Below are positions 9,112 to 17,110 of a stretch of DNA of 64,000 nt, in pieces (position 1 is the first letter of the stretch; the number at the start of each line of letters is the position of its first letter). A program made the translations under genes and the position numbers. The stretch is from ZC4RG20 sp963782445. Lineage in GTDB: Bacteria > Pseudomonadota > Gammaproteobacteria > Steroidobacterales > Rariloculaceae. The stretch lies in the NCBI GenBank assembly GCA_963782445.1, contig CAWAJM010000001.1:3224001-3288000 (forward strand), read 5' to 3'. The notes beneath the pieces were generated by a model. The model worked only from the letters and a program-made list of their open reading frames with translations, had not been told where the DNA came from and ran no database searches.

Positions 9112-10064
9112 GTTTCCTTCCGTCCGGCGGCCGGACGCCCACCCAAGAACAGTGCCGTCAGCGTGGCGCCGATCGACAAGCTCGCGCTCGTTTCGAGCAT
9201 CAGGATCAGCCCGCCCGCCATGTCGCGCGGAAACTCGAGCAGACGTCCTTCGGCCAACAATGTCCACAGCGCGACGGCGACGAAGGCCGCGGCGCCGGCC
9301 GCGAGGGCGGCCCTGAGCGGCCAGCCCGTAGCGCGTGCAGGGAAAGTCCAACCGGCCAAGAGCTGCAGCACGCCGGCCGCGCCGAGCACCGAACCCGCTT
9401 GAAATGCGCCGCCCGGGGCATGCGCTCCCACCCATAGCAGATAGGCCGCCACCAGGACGAAGGCCGGCAGCACACTGCGCGTAAGCGTGTCCAACACGCG
9501 ACCGGGCGGCGCTTGCGTCGACTCCGGCGCCGGCCCGAGAGACCAGGTGCCGAGCAGCGCCGTCAGCAGCACGGTCATCTCGAGCAGCGTGTCGTAGCCG
9601 CGAAAGTTCAGCAGCACGGCCGTCACCGGGTGACTCACTCCGCTGGCCCCGAGGCTCGCCGCGACTTGCCCGCCGAGGCCGGGCCCGTGCGCGGGCAGCC
9701 TTGAGGCCACGTAAGCGAGACCCGCCGCAACGACGATCACCAAGGGGCCCGCTAACCAAGTCAGCCGCACGACTCCGTTCCCGCACCGCTCGTGCGGCGA
9801 GGGCTCGGCGCCACTCGGTTGGGCATCGCGTAAGCGCGCCCATGCCGCGAGCAACAGGGCCCCCGTCAGTCCCGCGCCGATCGCCGCTTCGGCCAAGGCA
9901 AGGTCCGGCGCCTCCAAGCGGACCCAAACGAGCGCCATGAGAAACCCGTAGGCGACAAACAGCACGATGGCCTTGAAGAGATCCGAGGAAGCCAGCGTCT
10001 GCCACGCCAGCCACAGGAGTGCGGCCGCGAGCAGGCCATCCAGCAACCACCGCAGAAGCATCAT
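9108..10064 (-). CDS. Fused Mrp subunit: MbhD (DUF4040) + MbhE + MnhB
   Basis: A 318-aa membrane protein made of three pieces that are often separate. The MbhD/DUF4040 part (about 5-75) has FKAIVLFVAYGFLMALVWV and an acidic APDLALAEAAIGAG helix. The MbhE-like part (about 105-175) has HPVTAVLLNFRGYDTLLE. The MnhB part (about 190-315) has RSVLPAFVLVAAYLLWVGAH followed by APGGAFQAGSVLG. In MrpA proteins the first two pieces form the C-terminal third; here they are joined to MnhB and the large N-terminal NuoL-like part is absent. The ATG at 10064 overlaps the mnhG stop (ATGATG). Confidence 0.85.
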   Translation of the reverse strand: MMLLRWLLDGLLAAALLWLAWQTLASSDLFKAIVLFVAYGFLMALVWVRLEAPDLALAEAAIGAGLTGALLLAAWARLRDAQPSGAEPSPHERCGNGVVRLTWLAGPLVIVVAAGLAYVASRLPAHGPGLGGQVAASLGASGVSHPVTAVLLNFRGYDTLLEMTVLLTALLGTWSLGPAPESTQAPPGRVLDTLTRSVLPAFVLVAAYLLWVGAHAPGGAFQAGSVLGAAGVLQLLAGWTFPARATGWPLRAALAAGAAAFVAVALWTLLAEGRLLEFPRDMAGGLILMLETSASLSIGATLTALFLGGRPAAGRKET

Positions 10065-10360
10065 CGCCTCCACGGAGCGATGCCGCGGCGCAGCGCCGCC
10101 CTGGCAACGAGATGGCTCACACTGGCCCCCGCCATCAGGACCAACCACCAGATCAGGAGCAGCTTGGCCGCCGCGGCCCACGATTCCGCCTCTACGGCGA
10201 GGCCGACGACGATCAGCCCGAGCCCGACATTGTCCGCCTTGGTCAAGGCGTGCAGGCGAGTGTAAACGTCCGGGAAGCGCAGCAGACCGACCGTGCCGGC
10301 CAAAACGAAGCCGCAACCCGCGATGAGCAGCGCGGCCGAGGCGTAGTCAGCGAGTGTCAC
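10061..10360 (-). CDS. mnhG: Na+/H+ antiporter subunit G (MrpG/MnhG)
   Basis: A 99-aa protein with three helices. The diagnostic MnhG stretch GLLRFPDVYTRLHALTKAD follows the first helix, and the Asn-Val-Gly-Leu-Gly start of the second helix is also typical. The GTG start at 10360 lies inside the end of mnhF (14-bp overlap), so the two are probably translationally coupled. It is a small structural subunit of the Mrp complex. Confidence 0.9.
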   Translation of the reverse strand: MTLADYASAALLIAGCGFVLAGTVGLLRFPDVYTRLHALTKADNVGLGLIVVGLAVEAESWAAAAKLLLIWWLVLMAGASVSHLVARAALRRGIAPWRR

Positions 10361-10625
10361 TTCCGGCGCCCTCGCCCGACCATGCCCGACGCACGAACGC
10401 TACGGCCGTCACGGCGGCCAACAGCGCAAATACCAGCGCAACGTCGCGTGTCGCCGAGCTCCCATAAGCCCGCGCCAACAGCAGCAAAGCGGCGACGGCG
10501 CTGGTTCCGAACAACTGCGCAGCCAGCATACGGTCGGCCGCGGAAGGTCCGCGGTAGACGCGCACCATTCCGGCCATGAGATTCAGCACCAAGAATACGG
10601 CTAAGGCGAGGCACAGCGTCCGCAC
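10347..10625 (-). CDS. mnhF: Na+/H+ antiporter subunit F (MrpF/MnhF)
   Basis: A 92-aa protein with three hydrophobic helices. The family hallmark is the VYRGPSAADRMLAAQLFGT segment between helices 1 and 2 (RGPS..DR). It starts with GTG at 10625, 39 bp after the end of mnhE, and overlaps mnhG at its 3' end. It is an integral part of the Mrp complex; in some bacteria MrpF alone is linked to bile-salt or Na+ efflux, but nothing here singles that out. Confidence 0.9.
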   Translation of the reverse strand: MRTLCLALAVFLVLNLMAGMVRVYRGPSAADRMLAAQLFGTSAVAALLLLARAYGSSATRDVALVFALLAAVTAVAFVRRAWSGEGAGSDTR

Positions 10626-10664
10626 GGCATCCAGACCTCCGAAGTCAGCGGCTGGTAACGATCC

Positions 10665-11171
10665 TCATTCGCGTCTGTCCGGGCTCAACCTGATCTGGAA
10701 CAGTTGCGCCACGTGGCGCTCGACCGCCCGCATCTCCGTCACGTAGTCGGCGCCGCCGTCGAGCACATGCAATCGGACGCGGTCCCCGCACAAGTCCGCA
10801 GACAAGGTTCCGGGCAGCAGGGAAACGACGTTGACCATGATCACTTGCGGCAGCCCCGCCGGCAAGCGCAGCGGATAATCGACCAGGGCGGGTGCAATGG
10901 GCATGCTCGGCTGCAGGGTGCGGCGCGCCACGTCGATGCCGCCGACGAGCGAGCGCAGCAAGAAGAACGGCACGAACCTCAGCAGCTCGAGCCAAGCGAC
11001 ACGTTGGATTGGAAGCAGGGCCGCGCTGGCGGCCGTCGCAAGCACCACGGCCGGGACGCCGACGGCCCAAGACCCGGAGGCCCCTTCGGTCAAGGCCCAC
11101 CATAGTACGGCAAACACAGCCGCGCGCACGATGAGCACGGCAGGCTGTCCCTGAACGCGGCGTTCGTTCAC
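10665..11171 (-). CDS. mnhE: Na+/H+ antiporter subunit E (MrpE/MnhE)
   Basis: A 168-aa protein: two N-terminal hydrophobic helices, then a soluble MnhE domain with the typical PFFLLRSLVGGIDVARR stretch, NVVSLLPGTLSAD, and a C-terminal HVLD motif. It is the first gene of the Mrp module; the start is a GTG at 11171 with no strong Shine-Dalgarno, so a start a few codons away is possible. No obvious regulator lies directly upstream, and I could not place a convincing promoter in the 105 bp before it. Confidence 0.85.
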   Translation of the reverse strand: MNERRVQGQPAVLIVRAAVFAVLWWALTEGASGSWAVGVPAVVLATAASAALLPIQRVAWLELLRFVPFFLLRSLVGGIDVARRTLQPSMPIAPALVDYPLRLPAGLPQVIMVNVVSLLPGTLSADLCGDRVRLHVLDGGADYVTEMRAVERHVAQLFQIRLSPDRRE

Positions 11172-11276
11172 GCGTTTACTGATCCACTCGGTCGAACCCT
11201 ACCCTGCAGGCAACATAGCACTGCGACCGTCTCATAGCGACGACGCTCGCGGCCGATGCCTCGTTCTCGCGCCGAC

Positions 11277-13239
11277 TCAGTCCGTGCCCAACGGCCCGAA
11301 ATCCGGCGGCGGGCGGCGGTGGTGCGTCGCAGCCTCGTAGGCCGCGCCCACGCGGAACAGCAGCGCCTCGGCATAGGGCCTTGCGACGAAGTCGACACCG
11401 GCGGGGAGCTGCGCCGGCACGGGCCCGACGAGCCGGGTGCCGCCGTCCGCCGTGCGCGCGCGGTCCCACACTTGCGTCGTGAACCCGGCCGGCACCGTCA
11501 TGACGGGAAACCCCTGCTGGCCGAAGAACGACCACCCGATCGCCGGGCGCCCGTTCACGGTCGGCTCGCGCGGCGCCGTGAGCTTGCGCGGCGGCACGCT
11601 CGACGTGGGCGCGACGAGCACGTCGAGCCGTTGCTGCTGCATGCATTGCAGCAGCATGGTCTGGAAGGCAAAGCGGTTTTGCAGATGCACCGAAGTGTCG
11701 ATCGCCCGCGCCCGCTGTACGCGTTCGCGCGCCTGCCGGCGATCGGGAAAATGCGGATCTTCGTAAAACTTCGCCTTGGCGATGAGATCGGCGTTCTCGC
11801 GGATGTTCGCGTCGCCGCGCTCGCGCAGGTAGCGATCGATCATGTAGCGGTCTTCGCCGGCCAGGCCGAAGCCGGGCGCGAAGGCGCCGAGGTCGCGCAG
11901 CGAGAGCTTCGGCACCCGTTTGGGATCGAAGTGCATGTCGAGCAGCGCCGCGATGTGGTCCGTGGCGGGTCGCCCGTCGGCATCGTAGGGGAACAAGAGC
12001 GGGTACTGCCGGGTGAACGCCGAGGTGAGCCACTCCGGGACATAGCGATCCACGCAGTCTTGGAACAGGGCCCCGCCGGGCCCGGGATCGACGATCGTCG
12101 CGCCGAGCCGGCCGAGATCCGCCACGGCGCGCTCGACGAGGGCCAGGCTCTGCTCGTCGGCCTTGGAGAAGAGATCCCGGCGCATGTATTCGCGCACGAC
12201 GCCGATGCGCAGACCGTCGAGGCGCCCGGGCACGGCGTAGTCGGCATAGGCCCGCGGCGGCTGACGGCCGACGGCACGGACCGTCAGCGCGTCTTTCGGG
12301 TCGTAGCCCGCGATGACGTTCGAGCACGCGGGCCGCATCCCGGACGTTGCGGCAGAGCGGTCCCGTGCGCATGATTAGGCCCGCCCCCATCATGCCGTCC
12401 CGGCTCACGAGCTCTTGAGTCGGCGCGAGACCGACGAGGCTGTTCACGGCAGCCGGCCAGCGAATGGAGACGACGGTCTCCTCACCGATGGCGCAAGTCA
12501 CGAGATTGGCGGCCACGGCCGTCGCCGATCCCGCGCTCGACATGCCCGGCTCTCTCTCGGTGTCGTAGGGATTGCAGAACGTGCCGCCGAACGAGCTGCG
12601 CGCGCCGTCCACGGCGTACTCGGCCATGTTGGCCTTGGCCAGAATGATGGCGCCCGCGGCGCGCAGCCGCGCGACGACGGTCGCGTCGTCGGGCGGCCGG
12701 TCGTCGGCGTACTGCACGTCCGCGCCCGAGGTCGTGCGCATGTCGTAGGTGTCGTACTGGTCCTTGACGGCCATGATCACGCCCTGCAGCGGACCGACGA
12801 GCTCGCCGCTCTGCGCGAGGCGCCGGTCCTGCTCGGCGGCGACCTCGAGTGCGTCGGGCATTCGCGGGTCGGCGTCGGCCGCGTCGGTTAGCGAGCGGGC
12901 CTTGCGCGCGTCGAAGCCCCATCGCTTACGGGCGGCGGGACGCAGATTCAGCGTGGACAGCGCGTTGATCTGCCCCGCATGCGGGATCGTCGCGATCGGC
13001 CCGAGCCGTCCCTGGGGCTCGCGGACGCAGACGCCGTTGTACGCCTCGATGCGCCGCAGATAGTCCTCGACGAGCTCGACGGTCGTGAGACGCCGGTCGA
13101 GCAAAGCCGCCTGAATGTCCGCAATCGTGGCTTCCTCGACGCGGAACCGCGGCGCCGGCGCCTGCCCGCGGACGCTCGAGGCCGCGGCCGAAAGCACGAG
13201 CACGGCCCCGATTACCCGAGGGGCGAACGCACGCCGCAC
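11277..13239 (-). pseudogene. Exported amidase-signature enzyme, split by a single-base frameshift
   Basis: Read across the shift, this is a roughly 650-aa amidase-signature hydrolase with an N-terminal signal peptide (start taken at GTG 13239). The catalytic triad is visible: Lys in VIMAVKDQYDT, cis-Ser in GMSSAGSATA and the Ser nucleophile in ETVVSIRWPA (family norm GGSIR.PA). The first frame reads NVRDAARVL and then turns to nonsense; the other frame resumes with NVIAGYDPKDA, the normal continuation. One extra base near 12319-12320 (GTGCTCGAACGTC instead of GTGCTCGACGTC) explains it. Both halves are otherwise well preserved, so this is either a recent mutation or a sequencing error. Confidence 0.8.
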
Positions 13240-13265
13240 GGCGCGCCGCGCGCAGCCCGGCGAGC

Positions 13266-14531
13266 TCAAACCGCCACCGATTTCTTGCCCCACAGCTCCT
13301 GCGTCGCGAGCGCCGCGCCGTCGGCCAGCGCCCTGAGCTTGGCCCACTGGATCGAAGGGTGCACACGGCGCAGGAAGGCGCCCTGCGCGAAGCCGCAGTC
13401 GCTGCTGCCCATGACCCGCTCGCGGCCCACGACGCGGGCCAGGCGCGTCAAGCGCTGTGCGACGAGCTCGGGATGCTCGACGATGTTCGTGTGATGCGTG
13501 ACCACGCCCGGCATCAGCACCTTGCCGTCGGGCAGCTTCACTTGCTCCCACAGCTTCCACTCGTGCTCGTGACGCGGATTGCCCTGCTCGATGGCGTAGT
13601 AGCGCGCCGGGACCTGCAGCATGAAGCCCACCACTTCCGACAGCGGCGGATCGAAGGCATGCGGCCCGTGCCAGCTGCCCCAGCAGATGTGATAGCGAAT
13701 CCGCTCCTCGGGAAGACCTTCGAGCGCGTGCTTCAACGCGTCGATCCGCACCTGCGCCCAGCGGCGGTAGTCCTCGACCGATCCGCCGCGCGAGAGGATC
13801 GAATCGTACTCGTGCACGAGCACGGCGTCGTCGACCTGCAGCAGCAACCCCGACTCGACGATCTTGCGGTACTCGGTCCGCAGCGCATCCGCCACCGCGA
13901 ACACGAACTCCTCGTCCGTCGCGTAGTAATCGTTTTCCAGCCAGAACACGCTGGCCGGTGCGACGACCGGCAGGAAGCCGGCCGTGACCTCGACCCCCTC
14001 GAGCGCGGCCTGCAGGTTCGCGATGTCGCGCTCGAGCAGATCGACGCGCTCATAGCGGATCGGCCCCGTGCACGTCCATATCTCCGGCCCCGCCGGCGTC
14101 GTGCCCCGCCGCTCGCGCACGCCCTTCTCGCCGAGGAACATGATGCGGCGAACGCGGCCCGCGAACTGGGCATCGTCCTCGGCATAGAATTCGGGAAACG
14201 CCTGCCGATCCCGACTCGGCGGCATGATCGCCGTTCCGGGGGCCTGCTCGCGTACCTCGAGGCCGCTGAGCCGCTCGTACAGATACGAGATCCAATTGAC
14301 CTTGCCGATCTCCCCGTCGCTGACAACGTCGATGCCGACATCGGCCTGTTGGCGAACGATTCCGGCGACGGCTTGCCTCAGCGTCTTCGCCCGGGCCGTC
14401 TCGTCGATCTCTTCGCCGCGCTCGATGGCTTCGAGGATGGCCAGCACTTCCGGCGGCCGGACCAGGCTGCCCACATGCGTCGTAAGAATTCTGTCCAAGT
14501 CGTCCCCCGTTTCCTCGAGTGCAGCCGGCAC
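13266..14531 (-). CDS. Cobalamin-independent methionine synthase-like protein (MetE C-terminal fold)
   Basis: A 421-aa TIM-barrel protein of the UROD/MetE superfamily. It begins with LTTHVGSLVRP and DVVSDGEIGK, typical of short MetE-like proteins that lack the N-terminal half. Candidate zinc ligands are in place: His and Cys in YHICWGSWHG, and Cys in GSSDCGFAQ. Family members can transfer methyl groups to thiols or act on other substrates; the substrate here cannot be read from sequence, and full MetE function is unlikely without the N-terminal domain. It ends 26 bp before the chosen start of the amidase gene on the same strand. The exact start is uncertain (GTG at 14531). Confidence 0.85.
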   Translation of the reverse strand: MPAALEETGDDLDRILTTHVGSLVRPPEVLAILEAIERGEEIDETARAKTLRQAVAGIVRQQADVGIDVVSDGEIGKVNWISYLYERLSGLEVREQAPGTAIMPPSRDRQAFPEFYAEDDAQFAGRVRRIMFLGEKGVRERRGTTPAGPEIWTCTGPIRYERVDLLERDIANLQAALEGVEVTAGFLPVVAPASVFWLENDYYATDEEFVFAVADALRTEYRKIVESGLLLQVDDAVLVHEYDSILSRGGSVEDYRRWAQVRIDALKHALEGLPEERIRYHICWGSWHGPHAFDPPLSEVVGFMLQVPARYYAIEQGNPRHEHEWKLWEQVKLPDGKVLMPGVVTHHTNIVEHPELVAQRLTRLARVVGRERVMGSSDCGFAQGAFLRRVHPSIQWAKLRALADGAALATQELWGKKSVAV

Positions 14532-14595
14532 GGTCTCGGTCCCGGTCCCGATAATGTACTCGACGTGCCCCGAGCCGTCGATGCGGCCGACTTCG

Positions 14596-15225
14596 TCACC
14601 GAATCGTTGCGGCGACCGCGCGGCCCGGAGCGTGGTCTGCGGAAGAGACGGCCATGTCCGGGCGCGGTATGTCGAGCTTGGCCATGAGCGCGCCGAACGC
14701 CTCGGGCTGCAGGTCGCCGATGACGTTCACGAGCGTGAGCTCGTCCTGCTCGTCGACGATGACGGCCATGCCTAGAAGCGTGCCCGGCCGCCGCATGCGG
14801 ACGAGCGCCGTCACGAGGCCGCCGTCCTCGCGCACGGCCAGGCACTGACGCCAACCCTGACGCAGCAGCCGGTCGCGTGCGGCTTCCATGCGTTCGCGGA
14901 CTCGACGGCCATCGCCGTCGATCTCGTAGTCGTAGACGCGCACGGCCTTGACGCCTTTGAGCGCCGCGGCAAGCTCGGGATCGCTGCGAGTGACGAGCCG
15001 TGCGAGCTTCAGCGGCAAGGGCCCGAGCGACACGGCCACGTGCCGGTCCGTGTCCCGCCCTCCCGGGGATCCGAAGGCCGCGTACCCGGGGTTCGAGCGC
15101 AGGTTGCCGAGAATTCCGCAGTCGGCCAGCAACGCGGCGGTACCGAGCAGGCCCAGCAGGCCAAGCAGGCGGACGGCACGACGCGTCGCGCGAGGCCGGC
15201 GGCGGGCGCCGCTAGCGGGCTGCAT
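14596..15225 (-). CDS. DUF4252 lipoprotein
   Basis: A 209-aa protein starting at the ATG at 15225, which overlaps the previous DUF4252 gene by 14 bp. A basic N-terminus, a Leu/Gly-rich helix and LLADC suggest a lipoprotein with Cys near residue 36. The body follows the DUF4252 pattern: LKGVKAVRVYDYEI, then a Met-rich-to-basic helix (RMEAARDRLLRQGW), and a C-terminal VIVDEQDELTLVNVIGDL. It is the last gene of the ECF sigma operon; DUF4252 proteins commonly sit with ECF sigma/anti-sigma pairs but their role is not established. Confidence 0.75.
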   Translation of the reverse strand: MQPASGARRRPRATRRAVRLLGLLGLLGTAALLADCGILGNLRSNPGYAAFGSPGGRDTDRHVAVSLGPLPLKLARLVTRSDPELAAALKGVKAVRVYDYEIDGDGRRVRERMEAARDRLLRQGWRQCLAVREDGGLVTALVRMRRPGTLLGMAVIVDEQDELTLVNVIGDLQPEAFGALMAKLDIPRPDMAVSSADHAPGRAVAATIR

Positions 15226-15919
15226 CGGCCGGCCCGCGTTGCGCGTCCTGGCGCCGGTCCGAATGTGCGTCCCGGTCCGGCGTCCGGCCTCGCTGCGGGT
15301 TCTCGCCCGCGTGCGCACCGCCGTTCGCTGCGCCCGGCCCGCCCCCCGAGGCCGGCGCCGACCGACCGTCCGCGGCGGCACCGGCCTCGGAGGCCGCGGC
15401 CGCCAACGGCCCGAGCACGCCGCCCATGCCCATGGCGCGCGCGAGGAACCCGAGCTGCGCGGGGTCGATCGCGCCGTCGATGTTCATGAATACGGCCTCC
15501 TCGTCGTCCACGACCATGACCGTCATGCCGGAGATCTGCTGACCGCGGGTCCTGGCATAGATGCGGACGTTGTCCCCTTCGTCCGCCACGTAGACGACGC
15601 GATGCCAGCCCGCCTGCTCGAGCGCAAGGGAATTCTTGTCGACGAAGGTCACGACGGCGGCCGGATCCGTGAGTTGCTCGTATACCCGCACGCGCACGTG
15701 CTTGAGTCCGGCCAAGGCCTTCGCAGCGGCCTCTCCGCCGGGGCCCGAGGTCTGCGTCGCGCGCGTCACGAATGCGAGCATGGTCGAGTCGAGGTCGACC
15801 TCGACGTTCGGCTGCGCCGGCACGCCCGGAATCGAGCCGAAGTCGAAGACGTTCTGCGCGAAGCCATTGGCCGCCAGCCCAATTCCTATGAGGGTCGCGC
15901 ATGCGATTCGTTTCCACAT
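15212..15919 (-). CDS. DUF4252 exported protein
   Basis: A 235-aa protein with a clear Sec signal peptide (MWKRIACATLIGIGLAANG, cleavage near AFAQ). The DUF4252 core spans about 30-165, with LAGLKHVRVRVYEQL, a hydrophobic VVTFVDKNSLALEQAGWHRV helix-strand, and MTVMVVDDEEAVFMNIDG. The C-terminal 60 residues are low-complexity (Ala/Gly, then Arg/Asp/Gln). It follows the anti-sigma gene by only 4 bp and overlaps the next DUF4252 gene, so all four genes are probably one transcript under the ECF factor. Confidence 0.8.
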   Translation of the reverse strand: MWKRIACATLIGIGLAANGFAQNVFDFGSIPGVPAQPNVEVDLDSTMLAFVTRATQTSGPGGEAAAKALAGLKHVRVRVYEQLTDPAAVVTFVDKNSLALEQAGWHRVVYVADEGDNVRIYARTRGQQISGMTVMVVDDEEAVFMNIDGAIDPAQLGFLARAMGMGGVLGPLAAAASEAGAAADGRSAPASGGGPGAANGGAHAGENPQRGRTPDRDAHSDRRQDAQRGPADAAR

Positions 15920-15923
15920 GGTG

Positions 15924-16439
15924 TCAGTCTCCGTTTCGGTGTGATTGGCTGCGATCGCGCAGGGCGTCGCGGCTCGCGGTCAGCGCATCCCGGAAGCCGT
16001 CGCCGACGGCCCGCGCCGCCGCGCGGTCCGCGATCGTCGCCGTGCGCTGCAGATAGGTCATCGCGATCGAGAAGTTCTTCACGGCCTCGGCCTGCGCGGG
16101 GGGCGGAGGCGGCACGCGGCGCGGCAGCGCCGCGACGACGATGACCGCGACGAGCACCGTCGCCGCCGCGGCCGCGACGACGCGCCCGGCCGGGCGCCGC
16201 GCGGCGCGCCGGGCCGGCCGCGGCACGGCCCAGAGCCGGCGCCGCAGCCTCGCGGGCACGGGTACCCGCGAGAGACGGCCGAGCGCGATCCGCATGCGGA
16301 GGGCACTCGCGACGGCCGCGCGCAGCTGCGGATCGGCCTCCATGGCGGCACGCATGCGCCGTGCCTCGGCCCTACCGAGGCTGCCGTCGGCCATGGCCTC
16401 GATGCGGCCACGTGCCCATTCGTTTTCGAGCTCGGTCAC
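15924..16439 (-). CDS. Membrane anti-sigma factor for the adjacent ECF sigma
   Basis: A 171-aa protein with a soluble N-terminal part, one membrane helix (VVAAAAATVLVAVIVVAAL, about 95-113) and a periplasmic tail. The N-terminus is rich in Arg and Ala (MADGSLGRAEARRMRAAM), typical of short anti-sigma domains that clamp a sigma factor to the membrane. I used the GTG at 16439, which overlaps the sigma factor stop (GTGA); the overlap and the order sigma then membrane protein support the assignment. There is no visible zinc-binding H..CC motif, so it is not a ZAS-type anti-sigma. Confidence 0.75.
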   Translation of the reverse strand: MTELENEWARGRIEAMADGSLGRAEARRMRAAMEADPQLRAAVASALRMRIALGRLSRVPVPARLRRRLWAVPRPARRAARRPAGRVVAAAAATVLVAVIVVAALPRRVPPPPPAQAEAVKNFSIAMTYLQRTATIADRAAARAVGDGFRDALTASRDALRDRSQSHRNGD

Positions 16440-17005
16440 GACGATGTCTCCAGTTCGCGGCGAAGCCGGCGCCGCGCACGATGTAGATAGACCTTCACCT
16501 GATTGGTATTGAGGCCGAGAATGCGGGCGCAGGCGGCGCCGTCGAGGCCATGCACGTCGAAGAGCACGAGCAGGCTGCGCTGCGGCTCGGGCAAGGCGCC
16601 GACGAGGCCGCGCAGGCGCGCGGCGAGGTCGTCCTGCTGAAAGTGCCAAGCCGGCCCCCGCTCGTCGCGCTGCTCGAGCTGCTCAGGCTCGGCGGCGACC
16701 CAATAGCGAGCGGCCCTGAGCCGATCGAGGCAGGCGTTGCGCGCGACCCTGAGCAGCCACTCCCTGGGGCGGTGCACGCCGCCGGCGTGCTGCCAAAACC
16801 GCAGGAAGGCCTCCTGAGTGACGTCCTCGGCCTCGGCCGCGTCACCGAGCAGCGAGCACGCGACGCGGTAAACGAGACGGTAGTGACGCACGACGGCGAG
16901 CCGGAACCGCCAGGCCGACATGCCCGGCTCGCCCCCCTGCCCGGCCGCCGCCGGCGGCGGCTCGCCGTCTTCTGCCCGTGGTGTCGCCGTCTCCTCGACC
17001 CGCAT
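16436..17005 (-). CDS. ECF-family RNA polymerase sigma factor
   Basis: A 189-aa sigma-70 family protein with only regions 2 and 4. Region 2: YRVACSLLGDAAEAEDVTQE and AFLRFWQHAG. Region 4: LPEPQRSLLVLFDVHGLDG followed by ILGLNTNQVKVYLHRARRRL. The ATG at 17005 is preferred over the longer open frame to 17041, because a promoter of ECF type (TGTAAC/CGTC) ends at 17043 and its transcript would start downstream of 17041. It probably directs its own operon (anti-sigma and two DUF4252 proteins). The inducing signal is unknown. Confidence 0.88.
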   Translation of the reverse strand: MRVEETATPRAEDGEPPPAAAGQGGEPGMSAWRFRLAVVRHYRLVYRVACSLLGDAAEAEDVTQEAFLRFWQHAGGVHRPREWLLRVARNACLDRLRAARYWVAAEPEQLEQRDERGPAWHFQQDDLAARLRGLVGALPEPQRSLLVLFDVHGLDGAACARILGLNTNQVKVYLHRARRRLRRELETSS

Positions 17006-17042
17006 CGCCTCGCCTCGCGGAACGCCCCGCTTCAAAGGCAAA

Positions 17043-17068
17043 GACGCCCCGTCCGACGAAAGGTTACA
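17043..17068 (-). promoter_or_regulatory. ECF-type promoter of the sigma/anti-sigma/DUF4252 operon
   Basis: On the minus strand the sequence reads TGTAAC (17068-17063), a 16-bp spacer, then CGTC (17046-17043). AAC in the -35 and CGTC in the -10 are common in ECF-dependent promoters. Transcription should begin near 17036, giving a leader of about 30 nt to the ATG at 17005. Autoregulation is inferred. Confidence 0.6.
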
Positions 17069-17110
17069 ACGGCCCGGCGCTCGACGCGGCCGGTCGCGCG
17101 CAGCGCGCCG

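Noticed and set aside
17006..17041. Longer sigma factor from the open frame to 17041
   Set aside because: The ECF-type promoter ends at 17043, so the start would lie ahead of the transcript.
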